Of a stretch of DNA of 64,000 nucleotides, positions 20,015 to 32,379 are shown one piece after another. The DNA is from Caenorhabditis remanei (lineage: Eukaryota; Nematoda; Chromadorea; Rhabditida; Rhabditidae), in assembly GCF_010183535.1 (NCBI RefSeq), contig NC_071331.1:19654001-19718000 (forward strand), written 5' to 3'. Made by a program: the position numbers and the translations under genes. The first letter of the stretch is position 1. Each line of letters begins with the position of its first letter. The notes below the pieces were generated by a model. That model did not search any database, was not told the DNA's origin, and saw only the letters and a program-made list of their open reading frames with translations.

Positions 20015-20654
20015 ATGGGCCCATGTTTACTGTATATTTGTCAGGAGTTGATGCATTAATGAAATATATCTTGAAAAAGCGAGGCGCAGTAGACTAACAT
20101 TCGGATTTCAGCTACCATACTATATAACTCTATTGAAACAGTAACTTTGAATTATACGAATTTCTTATTCACTGTTTCAAAACCTTCAAAAGTAAGATAG
20201 ACACATCAGGAAATTAATTTGTGTACGGTTTGTACGGTTCTCGGGCTAAATTCACAAAAAGAATCTTCTCTATTCAATAACTTAAACAGGGATTTTAAGC
20301 AGAATTTTCATTGCGGAGCATTGGCAGTCGGTAGAGGAGATCAAAAACTGTTTAAGTATGAAGACAATACAAATATCGCTAGGTACCATAATCCTTTCCA
20401 AAAGCCCATTTCAATCGCTTTCTTGAAATGTTGACACAACAGATATGTTTAGATCATATTATATGTGGTATGAATGAAGTTGCCTTATTGTTTTGTTAGA
20501 ACGGTATCTGTTTCTATTTCAATTATAGTTTCAAAAATATATAATTGGCAACAAACCTAAAGCCCGAGCTCATACAGTAACTGATATCTTATTTAGAACA
20601 AAGACCAATACAGTGAATTTCGTGTTAACATTTTTGACTGTTTCAGAAATTATA

Positions 20655-20802
20655 CTTACAAGGGAATTGATTTTCGGTATCCGTTAAGAATAAGTTATTA
20701 ATTGACACCCTCATAGTTTTGAGTCTGCTCTTTTGAATGGTAATATTCAAAAACTTATAGAGAATTCTCAATGGATACCGAAAGTCAATCACCTTGTTAG
20801 TG
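20655..20802. mobile_element. Short terminal-inverted-repeat element (about 148 bp)
   Basis: TTACAAGGGAATTGATTTTC followed by GGTATCC at the left is matched by the reverse complement of GGATACCGAAAGTCAATCAC and CTTGTTAG at the right, giving about 28-bp inverted ends. No target duplication was clear. It lies directly downstream of the CTGTTTCA at 20,638, so the candidate 21U start falls inside the element. Confidence 0.6.
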
Positions 20803-21323
20803 CAATAGTTAATGCAAGAAAATGAGTGTCATAAAGATAGGAGACGCATGCCGGTGTATTTTTCATCTTTTTGCTTTTTTTTTGCCGGTTTAATAGTGAC
20901 TGCTGGTCAATTAGAGATATCAGTCTATTAGAGAAAATATGGTGTGTACTTCATGAAAAGGTAAACAAGAAAGGCAAAGTTACAGTAAAGTTGACAATAA
21001 GTTAGTGAAACAGCAAATATTCTGTAGACAATTTATGTTTGAATGCGAGATAAATGCACATCAAAGTTTAGGCGATGTTAAAAAATACGTTATATTCCTG
21101 CTGAAAACATTTTTAAAAATTTTCCAAGCAATTTCTGTGTCAGTAATACTATACAGAAGTTTATTACAGTTTTTTTAGATCAATGAGTAGTTGTCAGCAA
21201 GAGAATTTTTAGATTCCAATTTGTACATGTTTAATTTTTGATTAACAGTTGCAAAAACAAAAGCTCATTTGAATTTTAATATGACTTATAGTTTTTTACT
21301 GTTTCAAAAAACAAATGTTACTC

Positions 21324-22993
21324 ATATAAGACAGGCCAAATTTGAAAATTTTATTTTTTCAACGTGATAAGTTGGTTTTCGCTTGAGAAATGAGCTTTCA
21401 CAGATTCTTTACTGTCAGAAAACATGAAATTTTAAATGTGAAATTAACCGAGAAGTCCCAGAAAAAAGCCAAATTATTTTTATTGTTATTTATTCCAATT
21501 CGTCTTGTTTTGTTTTTAAATTGAAGTTATATTTACGTGACCTTATTTATTAGGATTAAAAAAAACAGAAAATCACAGAAAAGACTCAAGAGTCGATTCT
21601 GTGAAAAACAACAAAAAAGAGAAGACGTTTTGAAAAACGTGAACCAGAAAGAAGTTTTCACAGATTTTCCTCACGAGGTAAATTTGTGAAATTACAAAAT
21701 CTATTGAAAAGGGGAAATATAACGTGAACTTTAGTATCCGAGAATGATAACATCCACGTAGAGCTCATCGGAATTTTCGTGTCGGATTCTTCTTCAAAAA
21801 ATAGATAGGTCTGAATCCTTGATTAATCTCAGACAACTGCATTCGAGTAGAATAATCTGAAAATTGATAATTGAGATCTGTCGATTTCTTAAATGACTCA
21901 CCTCTCGAAACTTGAGATTTTCAGCTTTCTCCCAAATAAAAACATAAAGAATCCACTCTTAAACATAGTTCAAGATAAAGTGACTTCTAAAATCATCTGA
22001 AATTGATGCTCCTCGCCTTCTTCTTATTTTCTGTCAGACACAACCATTAAAAACACAAACTCACACTACCAGAAAAAGTTGAAATGAATTAAAAAAATAT
22101 TATTTGGGGCTTTTTCGAATTTACGTGACTTTTTGTCCGTTGTTAAGAATTCATTCCAACTTTTTCTGATGATGTGAGTGTGTTTTTTTCGTCGTTCTGT
22201 CTGACAGACGATAAGAAGAAGGTGAGGAGCATAAATTTCAGATGATTTTAGAAGTCACTTTATCTTGAACTATGTTTAAGAGTGGATTCTTTATGTTTTT
22301 ATTTGGGAGAAAGCTGAAAATCCTAATTTTCGAGAGGTGAGTCATTTAAGAAATCGACAGATCTCAATTATCAATTTTCAGATTATTCTACTCGAATGCA
22401 GTTGTCTGAGATTAATCAAGGATTCAGACCTATTTATTTTTTGAAGAAGAATCCGACACGAAAATTCCGATGAGCTCTACGTGGATGTTATCATTCTCGG
22501 ATACTAAAGTTCACGTTATATTTCCCCTTTTCAATAGATTTTGTAATTTCACAAATTTACCTCGTGAGGAAAATCTGTGAAAACTTCTTTCTGGTTCACG
22601 TTTTTCAAAACGTCTTCTCTTTTTTGTTGTTTTTCACAGAATCGACTCTTGAGTCTTTTCTGTGATTTTCTGTTTTTTTTCTCATTTCTGTTCACATTTT
22701 CTCCTCTGGAGACTATTCTGTGGATGTGTTTTGAATAAATGAAATGTTGAAGGTCACGTAATTATAATTTCAATCGAAACTAAAACGAAATGAATTTAAT
22801 CTAATCGAACAAAAAACCATTTCTCTCACTATTTTAATAAATGAAACAGCGATTCAAAAATTAAGGGAATTTTCTTATAATAATTTAGAAAACACGTGAT
22901 TTGAAGTTTTCTGTGAGAGAATCACGTTTTCACCATTAAACGCGTTAATTTTATTTCAAATTTTGAAATTTTGAAATTTAGCCTGTCTTATAT
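21324..22993. mobile_element. Large fold-back element, about 1.67 kb
   Basis: The whole segment is an inverted repeat around about 22,115. The ends are ATATAAGACAGGCC and GCCTGTCTTATAT. The inner arms, 21,560-22,090 and 22,140-22,690, are nearly perfect: I found one mismatch in about 250 bp compared. The outer 150-200 bp of each arm are more diverged. There is no transposase frame. Size and architecture recall C. elegans fold-back transposons of the Tc4/Tc6 kind (known for about 1.6 kb with long arms), though identity with either is not claimed. TA on each side could be the target duplication. The + strand right arm has a GTGAGT...TTTTCAG pair (22,337-22,381) that looks like a 45-nt intron, so a gene fragment may be captured. 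Confidence 0.85.
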
Positions 22994-24229
22994 CAATGAA
23001 ATTATAATTAATCGCACGTAGCTATTAGTTGATTCATAATTTTTCTGCAATTTTCGAGCTTGCCGGTTGTCGTTTTGATTTCTCGGCACAGGAGTTGTTT
23101 TTCGATATGGTCTTTTTTTTTGTTTGGTAGACCAACTCAAGTACTTGTTACAGTTTCAAAGTTTTACTTATGGATATTTTTTCCGCCGAGAGCGGAGCAT
23201 TGATGTACAAGCAACTTTTTGCGTTTTTGAAACGTTATTTTGTTTTCATTCGTTTCTGGTCTGAAAACTAGGTCATTCAAAAGAAAGTTGTTAATGCATG
23301 TTAACAAAAGTCTCCTTAACGCAAATAAATTTTGATTCAAAAGATTCGAAACAAGAAACTTGGATTTGACTTAAGAAGTTCTTCTCTTTCAGCAGTCCGA
23401 TCTATGTAGATTTGGAGTTATAGCAGGGAATCGTATAAGCGAATCTGTGTCAAACCGCCTGTAGGTTGTCAACTTTAAAAAAATAGAAGCAAAGTTTTAT
23501 CGAAAAATTGCAGAAAATTATGAATCAACCTAATAAATCTTTTAAAAATCTTTAAAATTCATTCAATTATTTTTGCAGCCAAGATTCAAACTTGATATGA
23601 ACTAATGTTTGTTTTCAAAATAGCCTTGGATTCTAGGATACTAATGAAAATGCAGAATTTATAACTTTTTTCCTGTTTCAAATGATAATCTTTAGAGATA
23701 TTTTGAGAATGTGATCTTATTTTACAAGGTGCATATTGTAATTAACTGTTCCAGCGTTAGCTTAAAGTTTCAAATATAACTGATAATTTCATCATGTCAA
23801 CTCTTAAAATTCGAACGTAGCTTTCGAACGAAGCAAACTCTTTCAGCCAAATTTGTCTACTTAGAATGGTAAAGTGTGATCAGTATGACGAAAATAAAGA
23901 TAACATAATTTTTTATTGTTTCATATTGATCAAATAGAATTTTTTTTCGAAAATGTTTTTCGTGTCTTTTTTTTTTAGAGATTCCATTTTAGAGTCATTG
24001 CAGAATATACAAGTTGACCAGTAATTGAATAGAACTTGTTGATATACTCTACTTAATACTTTTTCCTGGTATTGATTTTTAAGTTTGCACTGTTTTGGAA
24101 AGTTTTATTTGCTGATTATTTTTTAAATGGATCAATCAGAAAGTCGTATTAAAATCAAATCGCTGTTTTTCTTTTAAACCGAGAATCACAAATTTCCTTG
24201 AAACAGTAACCAATTTTAGAATTTGCACT

Positions 24230-24230
<1 letters not shown>
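22994..24230. other. Intergenic DNA, no gene seen
   Basis: AT-rich, no convincing exon. Contains a minus-strand 21U-type motif at 24,199 and one half (24,000-24,057) of a direct repeat that returns at 26,822. Confidence 0.6.
24000..24057. repeat. Direct repeat, left copy (pair at 26,822-26,880)
   Basis: The 58-bp sequence beginning GCAGAATATACAAGTTGACC and ending ATACTCTACTTAAT recurs at 26,822-26,880 with about two mismatches. The pair brackets the retrotransposon remnant. Confidence 0.85.
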
Positions 24231-24260
<30 letters not shown>

Positions 24261-26815
24261 TTTACGCATGCTCGATACGTGAAGGTTAATCAATCAAAAA
24301 TAGAATACAATTAAAAAATACAATAAAAAGAGGAGGGGAAGTCAGAAGTCAAGTTCAGAAATGTCAGAATCCGTGTTTCTTCTAGAGCTTTTGATTTACT
24401 ATTTTATTCAGCACTCTGTTTGTAAAAAATAATCTGCCTATTTTGGTTTTTGATTTCTCCCATCGGTAGGAGTGGCCACGCCTGGTTTTTGTGGGAGAGT
24501 AACTAAAGTAATTGTTGTGGTCGATTGCAATTTTACCCAGTAGAAGTTTTTGGAAAAACTTAACGTCAAAGTGTTCCCGCCGATCTTTTAGAGTTTGAAG
24601 GTTGTAGTCAATAAGGCGTTCAGCAGCACTCCGGTACTCTGGGTCCGTATTAAGAATTCTTTTACGTGCCACTCTAAACATTACTCTTCTAGTGAAATTA
24701 TTTTGCACCCCTTCTATGGATTTCACTGTTTTCATATCAGTTGGGTTGGAAACAACCGTCCCGTATTCTAAGAATGGTCTTGCAAAAATTTTATAAAGCA
24801 GTAAGAGTAATCTGACGTTGGAGCTGCAGAATGATTTAAATATAGAGTAAATCGCAAAATTCGCTTTTTTGATAGCAGTGCGCCAGTGAAGTTTAAAGTC
24901 AAGTTTTTCGTTGAGTATGAATCCGAGATCTCTAACTGTTAATTCCCGTTTTATTGGCTCGTTTTGAAGCCGATATTCTACTTTGGTCGGATTTTTCCCC
25001 AAGCTCAGCGCATACGTTTTAGATTTATTTAATTCCAACTTGGCATTCTCGGACCATTCGGTGATGGAGTCGATCGCTTTTTGGAGATCTTTGGTTTTAT
25101 CGGTTTGGGATTTACTAAATGAGGTGAAAATTTTTAGGTCATCGGCGAACTGCATCGCCTTTACTGTTTTGGGGAGAGTGGTGGCAATTTCGTTTACAAA
25201 AATACAGAAAAGTAGTGGTGATAAAACCGCCCCTTGAGGTACTCCACAGCTTATATTTTTTATTGAAGAGAAATCGTTTTTAATTTTTACTCGGAAAGTT
25301 CGGTTTGTCAGGTAGGAATTAATCCAAATTAGTAGGTGGGCATTGAGTTGGATATCTATCAGTCTTTTTAGCAGAATATCTGTACTCACTCTGTCAAATG
25401 CCTTGCTGTAATCAAAAAATATCATATCAATTTGTTCGCCCTTATCAATTCTAGAAGTGCAAAAGTTTAGGGATTCGAGTACGCATGTGGTTGTGGAACG
25501 GCCTGGACGAAAACCATGTTGACTATTACTGAAGAAGTTAACAGAGCTTAAATGATCGGTAATTCTCCTCAAAAGACATCTTTCGTAGATTCGACAAAGT
25601 ACAGAAGTTATGTTTATGGGACGGTATTGGGACACTAATGTTGGTGACTCAACTTTTTTAAGAGGGGTTACTATTGATTCGGTCCACTTTTTTGGGACAT
25701 TACCGGTCATCATCGTTAAATTGAACAACTGACATACCGGGCTTGCTATAAATGCTGAGACTATTTTGAGAAACCTAGCAGGTATGCCGTCGGGAGTTAA
25801 AGTGTTATTTCCTTTTAATTTTGATAGATGTTTAAAGACTTCCTCTTCATGAACCCGAATGAAATTCTGAGCCGATTTATAGTCTTTGGGGATGTTAAAT
25901 TTAGAGAATCTATTATTAATGTATTGGTTTTCAAAATGAATTGCGAGAGCTTCACATTTTTCGGATGTCCGCGTGACCTTTAGGTTCATATTATTCAAAA
26001 AATCTGGAACGTCCACGTATTTCTTTTTTAATACATTTTTGGCAAATTGGGAAAATCGACTTGTTCCGGTCTTTTTTAAAGTCAGCAGCTCTAAATTACT
26101 CCTATATTTTGTCACTTTGGCTCTAAATTTTTTTGCTGATTTAACATAAAGAAGGTAGTCCGAAGCCTCTCTAGAGGAGGCGGCTATTTTCCATTGCGAC
26201 TCCACTAACTTCGAAAAGTTTTCAAGGTAAGTCGGCAGATTCCCAGTTAGCGAATTTGTGGTTTTCCAGGGAACTGTTGAAGAAAAGACATATGATAGGT
26301 AAGCTATAAAATTGTCATATTTTGTGCTTACATCAACGCTGACGCCGAAGATGTTTGCCCAGTTAATGCGCGTGAGTAACGTTGAGAGAGTAGTCCAATC
26401 AATATTTTTATAGTCTGGGAACTTGTACTGTGCTGGTTTAGCTTTATGGAGCAGATCGATAGTGAACATAATTTTGGAATGGTCACTCAGACCTAATGGA
26501 TTGGAAATACAAAGATTGATAATTCTGAAGTTGGTGAAGACCAAATCGAGGATATTTTGTTTCCTAGTCGGTTTTTTAATTAATTGTGAAAGCCCATTTT
26601 GGGCAGAGAATGTTAGAATCAATGGCCCAATTTATTTCTTTACAGTTAAAGTCGCCAGCTATTACGATTTGATCATGAGAGGAAATAAAGGTAGAAACTT
26701 TTTTGAAAAGTTGCCGGGTTTTACTATCACTACAATTAGGTGGCCTATACACATTAACGACTAAGAGAGGCGATATTCCTTACTTGATAACATATTACTC
26801 GCAGTACATTCACAT
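24231..26815 (-). mobile_element. Non-LTR retrotransposon, 5'-truncated, CR1/Jockey-like
   Basis: On the minus strand a 746-codon frame (26,622-24,382; it opens at TTG, no true ATG) contains the end of an AP endonuclease domain (LSDHSK, residues 45-50) and a full reverse transcriptase: DGIPARFLK, QYRPINITSV, QHGFRPGRSTT, FFDYSKAFD, GVPQGAVLSPLLF and the catalytic FADD at 492-495. Upstream, endonuclease pieces VNVYRPPN and GDFNC lie in other frames, so at least two frameshifts and the loss of the 5' half make it inactive for the first domain. The 3' end is a TAAA/TAA tail at 24,231-24,264. The RT frame itself has no stop, which suggests a young element. Clade assignment is by resemblance. Confidence 0.9.
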
Positions 26816-26821
26816 ACAACA

Positions 26822-26880
26822 GCAGAATATACAAGTTGACCAGTAATTGAATAGAGCTTGTTGATATACTCTATTTAATG
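26822..26880. repeat. Direct repeat, right copy
   Basis: Matches 24,000-24,057 and abuts the truncated 5' side of the retrotransposon. It could be an unusually long target-site duplication or a pre-existing tandem repeat. Confidence 0.85.
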
Positions 26881-27300
26881 GTGGACTAAACTCAACTTTG
26901 ATATTTTCACAGAATAACGTATGTGTACTTGTGAGTTCATTTTCATATCGAAAGAATTTTAAAAATCGGTCTGAAACCCGCTGAAAGCGATCGCCGGTCG
27001 TATGTTCATTTGTTCATTTCCGTTAGTACATTTTCATATCGAAAGAAATTTTCAATTCCCGTTGAGAACGAGCGGCGAAACAGTTTGGGCATTTCAGTGC
27101 CCGTGGAACATAAATAAATAAATATATATAACGTTCTAGAACTTTTTTCGAAAATGTTTTTGCAAGGATGTTTATTAATTGATAGAATAAACTTTTGGGA
27201 GTTTTTATTTAGAAACAGATCTCAACAACACATTGAAACAATAACAAAATTTGAGGACACTGCAATCATCACGTTTTCTTGACTCCCAATTCTTCCACGC
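26881..27300. other. Intergenic DNA with a retroposon-like tail
   Basis: Two related phrases (TTTTCATATCGAAAGAA at about 26,939 and 27,027) form a short direct duplication. GCCCGTGGAACATAAATAAA and further TAAATATATATA up to about 27,130 look like the 3' end and tail of another retroelement, on the + strand. No coding part is present. Confidence 0.4.
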
Positions 27301-27309
27301 CACCCACTC

Positions 27310-27830
27310 CGAGACTCCGCCCGCTTGGGTATATAAGACATTGTTGGCTCAGCAAAGAAAACTATTCCCCCTTCAGACTGACATGTGATTCTCGGTCCAA
27401 TTGATTATTCTAAAATAATACTTATTAGTTGTGCTATTTATTTATTTATTTGATTTTATTGGAGAAAGAATGTCAGTGAAAGAAATGACTTTTAATAATT
27501 ACGTCCAGTAGATTAGGACGGTTTGAAACAGTAACAAAATTTATTGAGAATATGCATCGGGGCGTTATAAGAAATGCCTCATTTTAAAATTTATTTTCTA
27601 GATTGGCGGATTTGGCACAAGAGAAGCAGATAAGAGACGTCATTCAAGCCAGGCAACTGTCACGACTACAGTACCAGCCGTGCAAAGACCATCCCATCTA
27701 AGAAAATTGAGACGCAAAAGATATGAAGAGAAGACACCAACACGAGAAGACTACATTGAACCCAAAGATAAACATCCTGACGCTAGATGGATTTGATTCT
27801 TGACAATAGAAGAGTTTTGGACACTAACTG
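27310..27830 (+). pseudogene. TATA-bearing first exon and orphan second exon of an unrecognised gene
   Basis: A promoter-like segment has TATATAAGAC (27,332-27,341) in GCTTGGGTATATAAGACATT. After TTTTCTAG at about 27,602, one frame stays open to the TGA at about 27,798 (roughly 65 codons), basic and Arg/Lys-rich (RKLRRKRYEEKTPTREDY). No good ATG connects to it. The paralogous promoter at 28,290 has a GGTGAGTG donor where this copy has TGTCAGTG, so a normal donor was probably lost here. Best seen as a decayed gene. Confidence 0.35.
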
Positions 27831-28169
27831 ATGAGTTCTACAATTCAATGGTCACTTCAAATGACATTTTTGAGTCGATTACCTCATAGCTAAACGTTTT
27901 TTTTAATATCATTATGAGACTTTAATAAAGTTGGAGTAAACATTTTTAAAGATTTAACTTAAATTTTCACTTTTACAAAAAATATTACAATCTTTGAAAA
28001 AAGTGTATGTGAAGAGCCCCTACATTTTTGACCGGGCACTTACTCCAAATTTAATGTAGATTCCGAATCTGGAAAGATCTCATCTCAATCAACCTTGTAT
28101 TTTTGACTTATAAGCAACGTTTGAAACGTTTGAAAAAAATCCGAAAATTCTTTTGTTTTGAGAAGTTTT

Positions 28170-28770
28170 CGAGATCGTGAGTCAACAATGATGTTGGGGG
28201 CGCTGGTCAAATAGAAAATAGTGTTCCATCACGAACTCCTGGTTGTTTGCATTGGAAAAAGAAAAACTAGGGATCTTTCCGCCCACTTGGGTTTATAAGA
28301 CGTAACTTGCTCAGAGAAAGCTACTCCCCCTTTCAGACTGATATGTGATTTTCGGTCCATTTTTTTGATTTTTCTGAAATTCTAATTTTTATTTGTGCTA
28401 TTTATTTGATTTCTTATAGAGAATAGAGGTGAGTGAAGGAATCACTTTTAATAATTACGTCCAGTAGAATAGAAGAGTTTGAAACAGTAACAAAATATAT
28501 TGGGAATATGCACCGGGACATTTCAAAACCAATAAACAAATAAAGTCTCATTGTTAAACTATTTTCTCAAAACTAGTATATAAAAAGCAAAGTTTCCAAA
28601 TAACCGGTTTCATAACGTCTTGATGCTTATTAGAAAGCAGGTTTGCAGTTGAAAATCGGGGTTCATTTGTGTGGGGACAGTGAGTTAACAATTCTTTGGG
28701 GGCGCTGGTTAGATAGAAAAAAATGTTCCATCACGAACTCCTGGTTGTTTACATTGGAAAAAGAAAAACA
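28170..28770. repeat. Tandem duplication of promoter and flank
   Basis: GGGGGCGCTGGTCAAATAGA to GGAAAAAGAAAAAC (28,196-28,270) recurs at 28,690-28,770. Between them lies a second version of the 27,310-27,560 promoter: GGGTTTATAAGACGTAACTT, CCCCCTTTCAGACTGATATG and TTAATAATTACGTCCAGTAG. The layout is a roughly 500-bp tandem unit. Confidence 0.7.
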
Positions 28771-28822
28771 AAAGTCAACACTATTTTCAAACCTTAAAAA
28801 ATATATGAGGCTTGTTTCAGAA

Positions 28823-29248
28823 ATACATATATTCTAAGGAAATTGTTGAGGAAGTGAATCGAATTGTCACATTTGCATCAAATTACATCAACCAATCTTT
28901 TGTAAGTTTGTTTAAGCATTTTAAGGTTTCAACATGTTTTTGTAGGTTGTTGCTAAAAAAAACCCAACCTAACTTTTACGAGGATTCGTTGAAAGTTTGT
29001 CACATCTGTATTCTTTCAGGAATGAATATGAAATAGCAATGTTCCGTCGTGATGAAAAGTACCAATTTTACTTTAATTCCATGGATGATTGCTATTGCAA
29101 AGAAAACGAGACAGGCTTTGACTTTGTGATTGGACGAATTTCTTACTTTTTTTTCAAATACTTGACTCATGGAGTGGAACGAAGAAGCTATTTAAGTTTT
29201 AAAAATAAAAATTTTGTTCTGATTATTTTGCGTTGTTTTATGGATTAA
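28823..29248 (+). pseudogene. Exon-like fragments of an unrecognised gene
   Basis: After TTGTTTCAG at about 28,821, an open segment reads SKEIVEEVNRIVTFASNYIN and stops at a GTAAGT donor (about 28,901). After TTCTTTCAG at about 29,019, another segment is open to the TAA at 29,248 (EYEIAMFRRDEKYQFYFNSM…). The two do not join in one phase without an intermediate exon, and no start is found. They look like leftovers of a gene that lost its 5' part. No family recognised. Confidence 0.35.
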
Positions 29249-29259
29249 ATACTTTGCAA

Positions 29260-32160
29260 GGTAACTCACATGACCAATTTAGTGATCGTAGATGTAACAG
29301 CAGAAATATCAAGGAATCCATTTTTTAATCTAATTTAAGAATAATCCGAAACAGTAAAAATTACTCCTGGAAACAGAAAAACTGATAGCGAGTTTTTTGT
29401 TTTTGAAAAATCTGAACTATTATCAAGAATTTACTGTTTCACTAAATCACTATCAGGTATATTCATATCTTATACTACTACTCATCGATTACTAACTCTT
29501 CGGTGCTCCAGTTTAAGACTCCGCCCCTTTGACAGTCAAATTGGACAGTTTTTCAAAATAGCCATCAACTAATAGGCGTATTACACCTAATTGAAAATTA
29601 GATGATCCACGAAAATGTTACTGTTTCTCAGCTAATTAGTGTAAAAAGTCATTTGCTTGCCATTGATTCTCCATTTTTAAAAGTCGTCTATGACTGTTTT
29701 GCGACAATTGTGAGGTTTTGTGAAACCATTTTATAACAAGGAAATTTCGAAACGAAGATTATTCCGTAGTGGCAGTATGTTTCCAAAATTGAATATGGAT
29801 TTCATCTAGTTTTGAAACAGTCATGTAATCTTGGAACCATATCGTTTTGCAACTGCTTACTATATTTGTTTTATGTGAGCAGCCAATAGTAAGAATCCAT
29901 CAAAAATTATATGCTTGAATATATTGATAAGTTGTACTGAAACAGTGAAAAAAAAACAATTTAAAAAAAGGTTCCTGCTAGTTTTTTTTTAAATCAGAAT
30001 AATTTTTCCTGCTGAACATTTTACTGATACATACAATACGTATAGATCGATAAGGAAAATTTTTTTGAGTTGTGATCTTTAGAGGATACAAGTAATCGAT
30101 ATTAGGTAATCGATCTGAAACGGAAAATCCCCTGTTCTTTCAAAAATGCTTCCATTATAAAGAGTCACCGTTACACTAAGTAATGTTGTAACAAATGGCC
30201 TATGGTAAGTTTATAGATTACTTTTTTCCAAAACTGGAAGTCCTGCAACTAACATGTTGTGCAAATGTGCTCAAAAAACATCATTACGCTGAACCGGTCT
30301 CTATTTTTCAGCTTTTTTAATACTTTTTTTGTGAATGATATTGAATATGTATCATGTTTCTTCACCAACCACTGACTAGTAAGATAATATAATAGTTCAA
30401 TTTTCATCTAAAACAGAAAAAATATTCAAAGTGGTTTTACTAATGTAGAGAAACTTGCTGTTCCACAAAATTTTTGTCAGGTAATCACAAAGTTGAATCA
30501 GTAATCATTTTTTAGTTAGGTGAAATGAAGTATAGTTTGTTTTTCAATACTGGGAGTGTCAGAACTATGGTGTTTCGCAGTTGTTGGATACATTTTCAAT
30601 TTATAAAACCAGTGTTATGTATGGAAAACGAATTATTAGTAACAAATGTTTAAAACTATTATGTTTGTTTGAAACATTAAAAAAATACAGGTTATTTATA
30701 TTCAGAACACTGTCAAATCCGGAATGAATGAACCAGTTTCAAAACGTACCTATTATGGTAAGCCACCCAAAAAAGTTCAGAACACATTCTTGATCTTCCC
30801 AATTTGTTTTAATTTAATTGGGAAACAGTGAAAAAAAAACGATTGATCATTTCGAAACCGCCACGTGTCAAAACTGCAAAATAGTCGGAATTGTTTCAAA
30901 ACGTCGCAGTTTGGAAATGTCCTAAAACTCACTAATCGTCGAACGAACCATTGACAACACGCTTTTTAAATGTATAATTTTTGTTTGAAACAGTAAAAAC
31001 TACTTTAGTTTGGAACTTTAAAAAATTGCAAAATTAAATGCATGATGCATAAAAACCGTCACAGTTTTAAAACGTTTGAAAACTTCACTATTTTCCTGTT
31101 TTCGTATTCAGGATACATGAAGCAGTTAGAAATTCTATGATTTGGTTCTCTTTTTCACTTTTTACAAAATTTACTGTTTCAGTCTGAAACAGTAAAAAAT
31201 TGTTTGTTATTTGCTAACATTACATCGAACCAGTCTTTATTTTTGAACTTTTCTTATTCCTTTCTTGTGACTAATATTGAATATATCTCGTTGTTTTCCT
31301 GTCGAAATTTCAGTTTTGCAAATCTACTATTACAAACCCACCAACCATTGACTAGTGAGATATAATTCAATTTTCATCTGAAACAGGAAAAATATTCAAA
31401 TGATTTTACGTATGTAGAGAATTTTAAACAAATTAATAGTGGGAAACTTTAGAAACTTTATTAATTCAGTTTCAAACAGTAAAAAATAACAGTTATTTAT
31501 ATTCAAAATGTTATAAAATCCAGATATATGAGGCAGTGCCAAAACGTCACAGTTTCAAAACGTACTTAAAATAGTAAACCAGCAAAAAAATCCTATATAA
31601 TATGAATCGTACAAAACAAATTCTTGATCTTTCTAGTCTATTTAAATTTAATTAGGAAACAGTGAAAAAAAACTGTTGGTCATTTTGAAACCGCCACGTT
31701 TTAAAACTGCAAAATACTCAGAATAGTTTCAAAACTTCACAGTTCTCCTATGTTCTACAACTCGCGAATCATCTACAATACGTTTTAAAAATGTATGATT
31801 TTTGTTTGAAACAGTGAAAATATTTTGGTTTTCGAAAAATAACCTGGAACGTTAAAAACATAAATTCAAGACAGATCTATAACGTCACAGTTTGAAAACG
31901 TTCTGAATTCCTTCCCCATTATTTTCAAAATGAATAATTTTATTTTGAAACAGTGAAAAATACTGGAATTTTGCAAATTGCAAAAAAAATTGCAACAAAG
32001 AAATTGAAAAAGTTCTAAAACGTCGCAAAATTCTCAAACCATCTGAGTAGTGACTACAAATTGTTCATCGCATATTATCAACACTTATAGTCTCATTTTG
32101 AAATAGTGAAATAAATTATTGAACGTCCTAGTTTCTAAATAGACAGAAGAATCAAACTAG
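29260..32160. other. Gene-free, motif-rich AT DNA with a tandem duplication
   Basis: No gene is supported. About 30,280-30,900 and 31,205-31,760 are diverged direct copies: CACCAACCACTGACTAGTAAG versus CACCAACCATTGACTAGTGAG, then TTCAATTTTCATCT and a minus-strand motif. The unit length is about 920 bp. The region is the host of many 21U-type motifs. Confidence 0.6.
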
Positions 32161-32379
32161 ACACACTAATTCTGTCCGGATCCATCGTTTCCGATCATCA
32201 TTCCCTATTGAAGATAGAGAAAAACAAATCAAGGTCAGTCTCCGTAGAAGACGTCACCTGTCTCCGTCCGACATCAAAATAACTGTGTACTAACAGACCG
32301 ATCCCTTAAAGGATATGATCAGCGAAAACATAGAGATATCATAGAAAACTGAGAGACGCAGACAATAAGGAACCAGAGG

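Larger units (their letters stand above)
17880..24206. promoter_or_regulatory. 21U-RNA type upstream motifs, segment 17.9-24.2 kb
   Basis: Exact CTGTTTCA on + begins at 17901, 18179, 20172, 20638 and 21299. On - (read as TGAAACAG on +) it lies at 17880, 18146, 18345, 20134, 21006, 22842 and 24199. Each is in AT-rich intergenic DNA. For the motif at 20638, a YRNT tetramer (CGTT) ends 40 nt downstream of the core, where a 21U-RNA would start. Individual units are unproven; the enrichment as a set is the evidence. Confidence 0.65.
27524..31953. promoter_or_regulatory. 21U-RNA type upstream motifs, segment 27.5-32.0 kb
   Basis: Mostly minus-strand cores (TGAAACAG on +): 27524, 28480, 29813, 29938, 30986, 31185, 31379, 31807 and 31946. 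Plus-strand CTGTTTCA: 29434 and 31174. The pair 31174/31185 is divergent and almost overlapping. The host DNA is AT-rich and gene-free. Near-miss copies with one changed base are common around them. Confidence 0.65.

Noticed and set aside
24382..26622. 746-residue reverse transcriptase frame as an intact host gene
   Set aside because: It opens at TTG, lacks the endonuclease start, has frameshifted upstream pieces and ends in a TAA-rich retrotransposon tail.
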